64,000 nt of DNA from Sphagnum compactum (Eukaryota > Bryophyta > Sphagnopsida > Sphagnales). Numbering within the stretch: position 1 is the first letter of the stretch; each line of letters opens with the position of its first letter. The DNA is taken from positions 4,588,001 to 4,652,000 of the forward strand of contig OZ234493.1 in assembly GCA_965153455.1 (NCBI GenBank), given 5' to 3'. Positions 44,791-56,135 of the stretch are shown here, in pieces. The translations under genes were made by a program, and so were the position numbers. Under the pieces are notes generated by a model that saw only the letters and a list, made by a program, of their open reading frames with translations, had not been told where the DNA came from and made no database searches.

Positions 44791-45998
44791 ATGGCAGGAT
44801 ACGGAGATGACTCAAGCTTTGGTCAACAGGATCAGTCTGGCGGCTATGGTGGTGGCCAGTCCGACTTCGGAGGTCAGGATCAGTCCGGTTACGGAGGCGG
44901 CCAGGATCAATCTGGTGGTGTTGGTGGTTATGGCGGTCAGGACCAATCCGGTGGTGGCTATGGAGATCAATCCGGTGGCTATGGCGGCCAAGATCAGTCC
45001 GGCTATGGAGGAGGGGCAAACCAAGACTTGTCCGGCGGTGGCGGTGGTGATCCGTATGCAGCAGACCCTTCGCAAAACCAAGATGGCTATGGAAACACCG
45101 GTGGTTATGGTTCCGACCCTACGGTAATCTACAACCTCAGTTCTCTCTTTCTCTCAGTTTGTGCTCCTTTTCCAAACTGCTTTAAAATCTAGCTATATGG
45201 TTACATCAGTTCTACGAAAACCTTTGTCGACGATTTAGAATTTAAGTTTTCATGTGGTTCGCAACGCTGATGTTGGTCGATTTTGCAAAAGCCTGCGTTG
45301 TTGTTGTTGTTGACGATTTAGCAATCACGTTTTCATGTCGTTTGCAGTGCTGTCCGGCACTAGTTTGTGAAAATGGCAGGAAACTGTTTTTAATACAGTT
45401 GTATTGCTCAGTCGGTTCTGCTCTGCAAAAACTTACGTCAATGATTTAGCAATCAAGTTTTCATGTTGTTTGCAGTGTTGCTGCTGTGCACTGCTTTAGA
45501 AATGGCAGGGAGGAGCTTTGGAAGTTGATTATTTTTTATTTTGCTTCTTTCCTCTCCGTTTTAGTCATTTCACGCGACTTAACAAATAGATGAAAGCTTG
45601 TTGTTGTGATACATTATTGTGCAGTCCGATCCTTCTCAGGTGGCCGCTGACCAAAAGGAGCAGAATTGGCACCGGGACGAGGAGATTGCAGGCGGTGTGG
45701 TAGGAGCTGCAGCTCTGGGCGCCGCTGGATATGAGACATACGAAGTAAGCAACCAACCAACCAACCACCAACATATCATTCGATTTTGTATGTGTGTGTG
45801 TGTGTGTGTTTGTCAATCGATTCTGCAAAGACCTTAGTCGACGATTTACAATTTTGTATTGACGGTTATTTTCGATCTTGTGTCTCTCGGCAGCACTTCG
45901 AGAAAAAGGATGATCAAGGACAGCCACAGTCTGCAGATGGTAGCGATCCACAGGCGGCGGCACCGGCGGAGAAACACCACAGCTTCTTCGGGCTCTAA
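44791..45998 (+). CDS. Gly/Tyr/Gln-rich low-complexity protein with hydrophobic GA segment
   Basis: There are three exons, 44791-45123, 45625-45744 and 45894-45998, with phase-0 GT-AG introns, giving about 185 residues. The start is the first ATG after the leader (MAGYGDD); the frame upstream uses no ATG. Residues 1-111 consist of repeats built on GGQDQSGYGG, almost free of Lys/Arg and hydrophobic residues, so this part is disordered and prion-like. Residues 112-131 are charged (QKEQNWHRDEE). Residues 132-146 are IAGGVVGAAALGAAG, a short glycine-zipper-like hydrophobic segment. The tail is acidic/Ala-rich and ends EKHHSFFGL. Plant proteins with a NWH-charged stretch, a GA-rich segment and a final HH-x-FFG are known from stress-related glycine-rich or ASR-like groups, but no firm family match is claimed. 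There is no signal peptide. Introns 1 and 2 carry related repeat units. Confidence 0.85.
45228..45857. repeat. Related repeat units within introns 1 and 2 of the low-complexity protein gene
   Basis: A unit of about 40 bp, GACGATTTAGCAATCA followed by GTTTTCATGT and GTTTGCAGTG, occurs at 45228-45269, 45312-45352 and 45441-45480 in intron 1. Its 5' part recurs at 45838-45857 in intron 2. Each is preceded by a GCAAA-containing word. Copies 2 and 3 are followed by similar text ending AAATGGCAGG. The TTTGCAG words look like splice acceptors, but none opens a better exon. Confidence 0.7.
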
Positions 45999-46304
45999 AA
46001 ATTCCTTGATCAGCAAATTTCTGGAGATCAAAACCGTGTGTGCACGTGAGAATTCCAGCTATGACGACCAACGAGAGTCCTTACCCCCGAACACTACATA
46101 CATAAAACAGCAGCAGCACCCGCATTTGTGACATCTGCTAGAAAAAGCTGAAGAAGAAGATGGCCGCAAGTAGTTTCTTGGATCTTCTTCCTACTGAGCT
46201 TGTGCAATTCCTGCAAATGTAGGCAAGATGATCGGATTACTAGGCCAAGTTTGTCCAAGAACTCTCTTTGTTTTATTGTGTATTTTGTGTAAAAACTGTT
46301 CAAA

Positions 46305-46335
<31 letters not shown>

Positions 46336-46729
46336 TCTATGTATGATCTGTAAGTAATATTCATGATAATCAAAGAGCAGGTTGGGTTCCATTCTGCTCT
46401 GTAATTGCTCCATCTTCTGCAGTCTTGGACTGACTGACGCAGTACCATTTTCTGAGCAAGAAGTCTCTTGAATTCTGTGCTTGCTTGCTTGCTGAGAGAA
46501 TCAATCTTTTTTTTGACTGGCGAAATTCAAAAGGCACTCCTATTTTTAGCTCCTTCTCTTTTGTTAAAGGAAATTCTAAGAAAATTTGAATTAAATTAAA
46601 TTAATTCGCCTATAGGCAGCCACTCAGTAAGTAGCCAGCCAGTCAATAAATGGATGCATTAAAATTTTGCATTTATTTATTTTACTGGTTTAATAGCCAT
46701 ACTTGGCTAAATCTCCCTATTGGGGGGTC
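45999..46729. other. 3' flank of the low-complexity protein gene
   Basis: This probably includes the 3' UTR. A (TG)n microsatellite lies at about 46310-46335. No further gene was recognised. Confidence 0.5.
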
Positions 46730-47038
46730 GCCACATTTGTTGCTGCATGTTTTAATGTGATACTTGCCACTTTGGCTTCCATCACAAAACGCCACATTTG
46801 CTGCTACATGTTTTAATTGATAATTGCCACTTTGGCTTCATCACAAAAGGCCACCTTTACTGCTCTGCATATTTTAATGAATGGATAATTGCCACTTTGC
46901 CTTCATCACAAAAGGCCACATTTGCTGCTCTGCATGTTTTAATTGATAAGTGCCACTTTGGCTTCATCACAAGAGGCCACATTTAATGCTCTGCATGTTT
47001 TAATTGATGATTGCCACTTTTTGACTTCATCACAAAAT
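46730..47038. repeat. Minisatellite, 5 units of 59-65 bp
   Basis: Units start at 46730, 46791, 46850, 46915 and 46976. Each has the form GCCACATTTGCTGCTCTGCA, then TGTTTTAATTGATAA, then TTGCCACTTTGGCTTCATCA and CAAAAG. Small indels make unit length vary between 59 and 65 bp. A plus-strand frame through three units is a repeat translation, not a gene. Confidence 0.93.
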
Positions 47039-47605
47039 CTGGAAAAAAAAACGCTGGTGGGTATATGTCTAATATAATTTGAAGCATTTAGAGAGTTTTC
47101 CTCTAAATCCCTAGTACTAATCTAACTATAATTGTACACCTTGTTGCAATGACAATATTTTCCTATGCTTACCCTGGTGCTCTGCTATTTGGAAATATTT
47201 TGCCATACTCATTAGGAACTTTGGAGACATCACAAGAAACGTGAACACTCAAAAAAACATAAATGGAACAATGAAGAGAATAATTTTACACCCACCTTTT
47301 GGCTCCAGTCATTGCAAAATTCTTTACCAAACTCTGGCCACTCTCCATTACACATAAAGCACTCAAAGAAAATAAATTAGTGTGTTTAGAGGGCACCTTA
47401 TGTGTGTGCCTATTCCTCACCTTGTTTCCCCTCACCCTCGCATTGTGATTCGTGTATGTTTAGGAGGTTCAGGGTCCAAAAGTTCAAGGATCCCAAGGGG
47501 TTGGGAGGGACATTCTCAAAATGCAAGGTTGAACTAGTGACCACCTTGTCCTAGGCCAAGATTATTTTGGGAATGCCCATGTATGTTCAAAACAAACAAG
47601 GGACG
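47039..47605. other. Intergenic DNA
   Basis: No gene, RNA or repeat was recognised. Confidence 0.45.
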
Positions 47606-47896
47606 TGTCACACCGTGGCCTTGCCATTTATATTAAAAAGTATCTTAAGGCAAAAGAAGAATTACGAAAAATTCAAATATTTCAGCATGCAAAAATATAA
47701 TCTTCAAAGAATCCTATAAAGGAAACCAAAATCCTTCAAGATATATTATAACTCTATAACAAATCTCAAGTTTCAACACAAGCCAAAAATATCATGTTTC
47801 AAAAATCCTCATATAAAAATAGACCTATTATTATTACCTAGGGGCCTATAAAAATCCCTTAAGCTACTATACTCTATAATGAATCTAAACACAATA
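47606..47896. repeat. Dispersed repeat copy 2 (TGTCACA start, no internal duplication)
   Basis: This matches the copy at 28418-28945 from TGTCACA/GGCCTTGCCATT through ATATTTCAGCATGCAAAAAT and CCTAGGGGCCTATAAAAATC to the shared end near ATGAATC-AAACACAA. It lacks the internal tandem duplication and has a shorter TTA tract. Both copies are in the same orientation, 19 kb apart. Confidence 0.75.
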
Positions 47897-48099
47897 TCCT
47901 TGCCCTTGGTAGGGCAACAAAAAATTAGCCAGGGCACCCTTCCACAACACCCATGGGACTTTCTCTGGGTGCCCTGGCTATTGGGGAAGGACAGCAGCTA
48001 TCATGGCTATTGTGACCAACACATTTAATAGTGATCCCCAAACTATGGTTTGCCCATGGATTGCGCCCAGACCCGCCCCCTCCCCCCCCCTTCAATTCT

Positions 48100-48309
48100 C
48101 AAATGGAGTCAATTACCCCACACTAATCACTAATTAAGGTCAGTTTTGTCATTAAATAATCCTAAAAATAGTGAAATGAAATTATGTGAAAATATGAGGT
48201 TGATCAAATGGAGTCAATTACCCCACACTAATCACTAATTAAGGTCAATTTTGTCATCAAATAATCCTAAAAATAGTGAAATGAAAATTTGTGAAAATAT
48301 GAGGTTGAT
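48100..48309. repeat. Tandem duplication, 2 x 105 bp
   Basis: 48100-48204 and 48205-48309 are nearly identical (start CAAATGGAGTCAATTACCCC, end GAGGTTGAT) and differ at only a few bases. It is a recent direct duplication in non-coding DNA. Confidence 0.93.
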
Positions 48310-51300
48310 ATGTTGAAAATCATCATAATTATCATAAGCTACACTCTGAATAATTTCATTACTCATATCACAATATTATAGTAGATGAAGGAAAAAAAAT
48401 GTAATTTCAAATTTTCAAAAAAAACGTTTAAAAAAATTAAAATTATTCATTTTTTTGTCAACATGGAAACTGACCCTAGGCTACGGTAATGCCTTCTATT
48501 CTTAGAAATTTCAGTAACACCTATAATAATCTGGCAGTCAGCCAGGGCATATATACCCATATGACTCAACATGATAATCTAACCAGCTTTGCAAACTTGC
48601 TAAAAAAGAAAGAATAGGATGGAATAAAAAAGGATCCACTGATGCCCCCATCCAATTGGAAACCCATCATGACTCGGTTGTGGATAAACCACAACCGAGT
48701 AACCAAGGAACCAAGGTAGTTCCACCGTGGGAACATATCTTGTAGACTCTCCTACTACTTTCGCCTCGCACTACTTAGGTGATTACCTCCGTAAGTAAGA
48801 AAATCATGGGTTAATAGTTTGGTATTGTAAGCAGTTATTAGGTATGTGTGTAGGTAAGTAGGTTAAAGTAAGTGTCATTCATTATGTATAGTGAACCTTC
48901 TTTATAATTGCACCTATTTTAGTCACATTCTTGTTTGTGTCACTTAAATCATTTCTTTTTCGGTAACCATTCATTTAGTAAGAAACATCATTTTTTTATT
49001 TTTTAGAGTCATTATTAAACTCATTAGTAACACAAAATATTTGTAAAGCTTTTTTTCAAAATGTGATTATAATGAGAGAAATTTAAGGCAAATATTAGGG
49101 TTTTGTAAATTGTAGTTTCTTTAGCAACGTTCGTGTTGCTTTGTGTTCAAGTTATGCAAACTAAGAACGACGAATCCAGTTGAAGAAAAAATTAAAAAAA
49201 AACTTTTTCTAATGCAAACAAGCAAAAGATATGTGAACTTGTCCCAAAAAAAAAACATTTTAATTTAAAAAATTCTAATTATTAACAGACAGACACAAGC
49301 TAATAATTAAACAGCTCAAATTTAATTTAAATCGTTACATTAAAACAAGTAGAAATCACAATCTTTTTCAAATCTAATAATGCATAGTAAAATTTAAAAT
49401 AACCCATATGTAAAAAATTTAAACAACTAACACCTTTATTCTAGCATAAAAAGGTTATTTTGTAAGAATTTTTTTTTGTGCCTATAGTCACAATCTTGTA
49501 AGGGTTTACATGGAATGTAACTATACATATTTAAAACACAATTTGTTAGTGTCACAACCAAAAAAATGGTTATCAAGGCGTGATTATAAAAGGGGTTTAC
49601 TGTGCGTAAGTAAGTGGGTAAGGCACATGGGGATGCTTTGTACATAACTAGCATCGTGGTTAACTACATGACAGGAATACAATGAAAAGTGTTTCATGTT
49701 CACATACCATCCATCCTGCTTGGTGTGTTAGCTCATTGAATCATGCTCACACCAAGTGCAAGCCTAAAATCTGAAGGGTAGGCAACCTTGTCAGAATCTT
49801 TGTATTGTTTGAAAGTCCTCAACAAGTTGGTTTCATAATGTTTAGAAGTTTCCAACTACAATGGAAAAGTAATTGAATATTGAAACAACTTTTTAATTGA
49901 AAATTCCTTTAAATTAAAACAAACAATTGTGCAGGAATTTGGGTGCACTCTCGCCGGCATTTTGGGAAAGCCTTTAGTGAATAGGATTTAATAAGATGAT
50001 TTGGAAGTTTTTAGACCTAACGTGCAAGAGATATTGAATTTTGAGTTGTTTTTTTGTAGTTGGAAATACAATTAAATTACAAAACATGATTTTGAAAGGA
50101 AAACTTAGTTGGGTAACCAATTCACACTTGGGCCAATGACACAAGCTACACTAGTATATATTTAAATACATATTGTGCCCCAAACCATATTTTTAAAGTG
50201 CAATTGGGATTGAGGGACTTATTAGCTTATGGCCTTTTGAAAGATTACTAAATTTTTGCCATGAATTAGAAGGATTAGTCTAATTTTTTCTTTTTCAGTT
50301 GTCGATTGGTTAGTTTGAAATAGGAAATGCCAAAAGTGTGCTTCAATACCATTTAGTATTGGCACAATGATCAGCTGCCCGACATGAAAGGCGGGAAACA
50401 ACGCTGTATTGAAAATCATAGCAAGGAAGTTGTTCTTCTATGGTATTATATGTAGATTCACCTAAAACTTGTCCCATGGTGAAAACCACCATTGGCATGT
50501 TCCTTGGTTTGTACCCTAAACCCTAAACCAGACCCTTTGAATTGGGCTTGAAGACTCTTGAATTTGAAAATACTTTGTCAAAACTATAACCACATGGCTT
50601 AAAAATTAGAAGAATTGAGCTCAAAACCATGCCCAAATGACTTACCAAAATTGTTTAAAATGTCAAAACTAAAAGCAAAGGTTGTTTACACAAGAAAAAA
50701 CCAATCAACACTGGCAAAAACCAATTTTGTCCAATTTTTGGTATTAAACAAAACCTTAAGTTCCAACCCTTTCAAAATTTTATTTTTGGAAGGAACCTTA
50801 CTTTCAATTTGAACTATTTTTCAAAAAAGTCGATGGAACCTCTAGCTCCATTTTGAAATGAGTTCTTTAATGATCCCATAGCTACATAGGTTAGCTATGT
50901 ATTAACTATTCAAATGCATTTTACCTACCTAATATTATAGGTACCTTTACCATTTTGACATCTTCTTGGCAACTTCTTTTTTTTCATTGTAGGTCTAAAC
51001 TAGTGTTGTTTGGTTCCTAGTTTCTAACTAGGCTTGGATTCAAGTTCAGGCCAAGTTCTAAGAACTAGGCCTAATAGGTCTACATTGGACAAGCCTTGTC
51101 ACAAGACCTTGATAAAACCATTGGATAATTTGGGTTTCTTCGAATTTCTTTAAGAAAACTTATGTAAACATTATAGAAAGTATTGGAAGTTCAAGTTTCT
51201 TAACAAAACACATTTGCAAAGTTTTTGTAGATTACACTTAATTGCAAACTCAGTGAAACAACCTTCAACAAGGGTTAAAGACCCTAAAATCAATCATGGG

Positions 51301-54300
51301 AAAAAAAAAGTTATAATTTTATCATAATCAAATTTCTTTACTTTGTAGATACAACTGAAAGAAGGGATAGGGGGCGAAAGGAGGCCTTTAAGTCAGGGTG
51401 AAGACAGGGTGGTGACTTTATGGATAACTCTAATACACCAAAAAGTATGCATATCTTTTAACTTAGTGTGAGTGAACTATGTGTACACATGTGTTGAGAA
51501 AGGATCATTTCCTGCACTTTCATGATGTAACCCAAGTGGCAAGCATTCCATAACAAGATGACACCAAAAATGGCCATCATCAATAACAACTCACTCATCC
51601 TTCTATTTTTGGGACCAATTATTGAAGAAATGACGAATATATATAATCTAAATCCCCAGAATCTGGCCATAAAAAGAAGCCCAAAATCAGAGACTTTTGG
51701 CACTTTTTCTTCTTTTCTAAAATTTGCCCCCAAAACAAAAGAAAAAAGGATCCACAGCTCCCACCATGTTGATAAGGCAAGATTGTACATACTTGTGCAT
51801 TTACCATTCTTCCAATCTACTAGCCTCACTTTCACAACAATCATTTCCATGTCAAATTGTGCACTGGTGATCGATCAATTGCTGAGCTTTTTCAATTGTG
51901 AAGATTTGACACTGCCCTTATAAAGCACATTCACATCATCACACACATTGTTGTTTTAAAAATGTGTGCGAGTCACAAGCTTCTATGCTACTAGTCTTTT
52001 GTACATATGAATCATCCTCCAATTGTCATTGATGTTGTTGGATTAGCAAACCACAGTTATTGTACTCAGATATAGTTTATCCCCATGGTACAGGTTCATC
52101 CACAATAAAATCCAGAGCCAGATGAGTGTGCTATTGAAGGGTACTGTGATTTTTTTTTTGTTCATTCAACTCAACAGAAAACTGAACACTGCTATTCCAA
52201 ATCATTTGGAAAATGCTGGTGGGCTCAAGGAATGTAGGCTAGGCATGATTTCTTTAAGTTGGCTGTAGTTTGTTCAGTGTTTTGCCATTTCCCTCATAAT
52301 AAGTTGCCTACAGTAAGTAGTGTTCCAAGATTGAAACCACAAACTAGATCCAGGATCAAGTCGGGTTTGTGTTTTTCAATTGCCCATATTTTGGGGCATG
52401 TTTTCTTGATTTATTATAGCTGCAATCTTCACCTTCCCATTGAAAGAAGCATTGTTATCAAATGAACACGCATCTGACCTAGATCGGTGTACTTCCTGCT
52501 GGCATGCAGCTTAGGCAATTTGCCCCTGGACTTAGTGATGCCTAGGATCTTTCTTTTACTTGTCTTTAGTTCTTTATGACAAAATCTTGAACTTCAGGGC
52601 TTCAGGTTTCTTCCACATTATGCTCACTGTTTACCTTGATGTAATCAACTCTCAGGTATGTTCAACACCATAGCCTAGGTTGAAGGAATGTTTTCAAATA
52701 GATGTAGGTTTAGAGCATCATGTTTGGATCCCTTTAGAGTCCTCTCTTCATGGTTGCTGCAACCTGCAGAAATTCTACACAATCAAGTCATAACCAAGTC
52801 ATAAACAATTCGAGTCATCACCAAGTCACAACCCAGTATAACGGGTTTGCAATGGGTGGAGCACTGCTGGGTGTGTGGGTGGTCACATAATCCATGCAAA
52901 TGGCTGAAGTACATCTCCTTCAACTTACAATGTGTACAAGATGTTGATAAAGATTTAGTCTGGTTGCTTAAGTTCAAGCACATTACCAGCATTGTGCAGT
53001 GTACAACTCAGTGGGGGGAGGCATGGAGGCCTGGGCCTTGCTGCTCACGGTTGTCATTTATTGAGCCCTTGCTTACATTGGTCTGCAATGGATGAAGACT
53101 GGAGTGAGCATAACTTGTTTTTTGCCACTTCCAGAGATGTATTATATCCCAAAGTAGCAACACCCAAGTATCTCCAAATCTAGCAGTGTGTATTGAACTT
53201 CAGCAACATCTTATTGTGTCTCATGTATCCTTTTGGGCACTTGCGGTGAGAACTACTGCCATGTTTTTTGCCTTTGTGTCATGGGGACAGTAGTATGTCT
53301 GTCCATGATGCAAACTTTGCATCAAACATGTAACTGCCAAATGACCCATCAACAGACGTCTCAGCAGTAGTTTGACATGACAACAAACAATTTCAGGAAC
53401 AAAGCACATCAACCCACAGTTCAATGAAATGGCTAGAGTACCATGGAACTAATTGACAAATCATACTGCTCATAAATATACAACAAGCGAAATTATGTTA
53501 TGTTAGCTCCCAATGCAACCAATTTGACATGTCTGTTAAGCTGGATATGTAGTTACAAACACATTACCATGTCATATCTACCATAGTCCTCAGTTATAGC
53601 AATCAACCTTAAATCCCTGATCTAGCTCAAATGTTGATAAGCTTAGTCCTTGATGTTCTTTGGCCCCTACGTCACTTGCAGTGCACCAAGTTTGTCATAA
53701 ATTGCTCAACAGTTGTTGCCAACTAAACATTAAAAAATGGATTTTATTAGAGAGCAAATAGTGTAGCATTGCAGATTCTGAATTCAAAGACAAGATGACA
53801 ACATGCACATGCAAAGCACACATGGCAATCTCCCACCTCCCCCCGTGCCCCCCACCTCTCCTCTTCTGTTAAGCTACAACACTCTTCCCACCCTTTTGAA
53901 GTTTCCTGCCTGCAGCTTATCACACAGAACCAAAAGGACAGGACACATAAATTTGCATTTTACAAAAGCAGAACTCATGTCATGCTAGAGTACTCCAAAC
54001 AAGCTCCTTGCAGTTATGTGGCACTCTCCAACAGAGATATCTACCATAGTCCTCAGTTCATCAATCATTTTATCACTAAAAATTGTCTTCTCCTGAAGGC
54101 ATCATGACCCAAAATGCAGAGACAAATGAGACACAGTTGACAAGCAGCAAGTCCAGTTGATTCCAGTTGGGTGATTAAGAAACCAGAATGCAAAAGACAT
54201 GAATTTCAGGGAACAAAACTGAGCTTCTGCTTCTCGATGCAAGTGATCATCCTGTGGTGTGAGGTGTTGAGCATCTTCCAGTGGTGCCACCATGATCACC

Positions 54301-54718
54301 ATTGCTCATAAAATGGGTCTGCTACCTGGCATCACAACATACGGAGGAAATTTGAGAATACTCAATGCACACCCTGAGATAGTGAGAACATTAATTGTGG
54401 TTGTGAGATGAGCAGGAAGTTCAGATAGTCCTCTCCAAAATGTGAATGTCTAACATACTTAGATGGGTAAACACAGCAAGTGGCATCAACCACCCTACCA
54501 ACATCAATCTATTTGATCAGGATATGTTCCGACCAGACCATGTCAACAAGACAAACCTGTTTAATAGCCCACCCATTGCAAATTGTCCTGTTCTCTCTCC
54601 ACCTGCATGGAGTACAAGTCTAGACTCACAAACTTCCAGTTGCTTGATGTCCATAGACAGGCATTCAATTCCAACGCGAACAATTTCCCATTGATAATGC
54701 TGCATATATTGGTTCAGC
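48310..54718. other. Intergenic DNA without recognised genes
   Basis: Open frames such as 51558-51923 (+) and 51458-51850 (-) overlap on opposite strands and show no motif. From about 52 kb onward the base composition becomes less AT-rich, resembling the gene-side flanks, but no exon series could be assembled. Two tandem CCCTAAA units at 50514-50527 are too short to be telomeric. Confidence 0.4.
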
Positions 54719-54919
54719 TCACAATAAATTAAGCTCTAAGACTAGATTAATGACAAGCCAGTAGGTTGCCCACCTATATATGCAGTCACATGGAGTAGAG
54801 AAAAGCCTCTCTTCCACATGTGCCTGTGGTAAGATGATCTCCAGGCATTCCCTTTGCCTAATTTCACCCTTGCCCCACAGCTGGAAATATTGGAGAGAAT
54901 ACTGCGCCATGTCTACCTT

Positions 54920-55438
54920 GAGGTTACAAACCCTTTGCTGACCAATGCCACCAGCAATGTGAATTCTTTCCCCAGTTTCATCCACTTGCAGATCCAAGAG
55001 CCACACTTGCTTCTGGCCAGCTAGGTCATAAATCACATCCTTCTTGTTCAAGAGCTCATAGTCCAGGCCTTGATTACCAAACCCCCCTTGGTGACATGTC
55101 CACATTTGAGCATTCAAACCCCATGCGATGTCAGCAGCAGGAGCTATTACGAACCTTCATTGGGCAGCAATGCCACAATAATGACCGTGCTCTGCTGCTA
55201 ACAACCTAGGTTCAATAACATTTGTACCACACCTCTGCCCCTGTCACAACACAAGCAATCTGCTGCCTGGATATGCCATTTGGACCACAAAATCGCCAGG
55301 GCTCTCCATCCGAACAGCCATTGCAACCAGCATGGAAGCATCAGGGCTCATTGAACTAGATGCTACTATCGACGTGACCTGTGGCACCCCTGCAAAACCT
55401 GAAGGTGACCTGCAATTGCTTGGCCAATCATCATTCAA
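54920..55438 (-). other. Possible coding exons of an unrecognised protein (minus strand)
   Basis: Two minus-strand frames look more like coding sequence than their surroundings. 55438-55244 includes FAGVPQVTSIVASSSMSPDA and VAMAVRMESPGDFVVQMAYP. A frame open from about 55160 down to 54719 contains IAPAADIAWGLNAQMWTCHQ, YELLNKKDVIYDLAGQKQVW and GERIHIAGGIGQQRVCNLK, followed by a plausible donor (AAG/GTAGAC, about 54920). The text VWLLDLQVDETG with regular spacing recalls beta-propeller repeats, but no family is named. A stop separates the two frames, so either an intron of about 100 bp or decay must lie between them. It may be a separate gene or pseudogene. Confidence 0.25.
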
Positions 55439-56135
55439 AATAGATGTGTATATACTCCATTGTTAGTGCCTGGGCTAGAGCTTTCCACCACTGAAAAAAG
55501 CTGGTTAAAGAGGCATTTGCTAAGATGAACCAGCCGTACTGTCCTACGAGAACATGAGAACTGGCCTCTGCCCTTGCAAGCAAGACAAGAAGTGAACTCT
55601 CTTGGTTGTGAGGAAAGATTGTTAACAAAATAGCTCAATTACTTAACCATGTCCTTTGCACTTAAGGCACAGCATTCACAAGTCCAAAGACCTGCAGTTG
55701 CCCACCAAGCAAAACTCTCCAAGCCTCAGAGCACAAAACTCCAGTCATCTCAGCAAGAAAAAAAATTAACAGATGAAGAAGAGGATAGCAATGTAACCAC
55801 TGAGTATCTGTGGTTCCTCTTGTACATCTTTCCAAAATTTTGAAGACTCTTAAGCATCAAGTGCGAATGGCTAACTGGGCACAACTTCACCTTGCAAGCT
55901 GTAATGGATTCAAATCACCACTAGCATCCTTTCTTCAAAGCAAATCAAAAACTTGCAAGGTGTAAAGAGACAGATGAGAGAGAAAAAGAGAGAGAGAGAT
56001 TTGGAGGCTAAATATACTGAACCTGCATTGGGAGTGCACAACAAAGGAGTTGACTTTGGGAGCAGCCAAAGCAGCAATCAGGAGCAGAGCACTGACACTG
56101 AAGCCTGCAATCTCAGCAGCTCTAATGTTGGCCAT
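55435..56135 (-). CDS. Probable small DnaJ-type CxxCxGxG zinc-finger membrane protein (possibly broken)
   Basis: Exon 1 is 56135-56023, MANIRAAEIAGFSVSALLLI plus AALAAPKVNSFVVHSQ. It holds one N-terminal hydrophobic segment and ends at a good donor (TGCAG/GTTCAG). A candidate exon 2 (55691-55648) carries CLKCKGH, and a candidate exon 3 (55598-55435) carries CLACKGRGQFSC and then runs to TGA at 55437-55435. The two CxxCxGxG-type motifs are the Cys-rich zinc-binding pattern of DnaJ/BSD2-like proteins, and the exon 2/3 junction is in frame. The problem is a TGA in exon 2, three codons before the first Cys motif, in the frame required by exon 1. Either a splice junction is misplaced, the assembly has an indel, or this is a pseudogene. 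If intact, the product would be about 107 residues, anchored in an organelle or ER membrane. Confidence 0.42.

Noticed and set aside
50514-50527. Two telomere-type CCCTAAA units
   Set aside because: Two units are expected by chance in AT-rich DNA and are not an interstitial telomere.
51458-51923. Opposing 130- and 121-codon open frames
   Set aside because: They are mutually overlapping on opposite strands, with no domain recognised on either.
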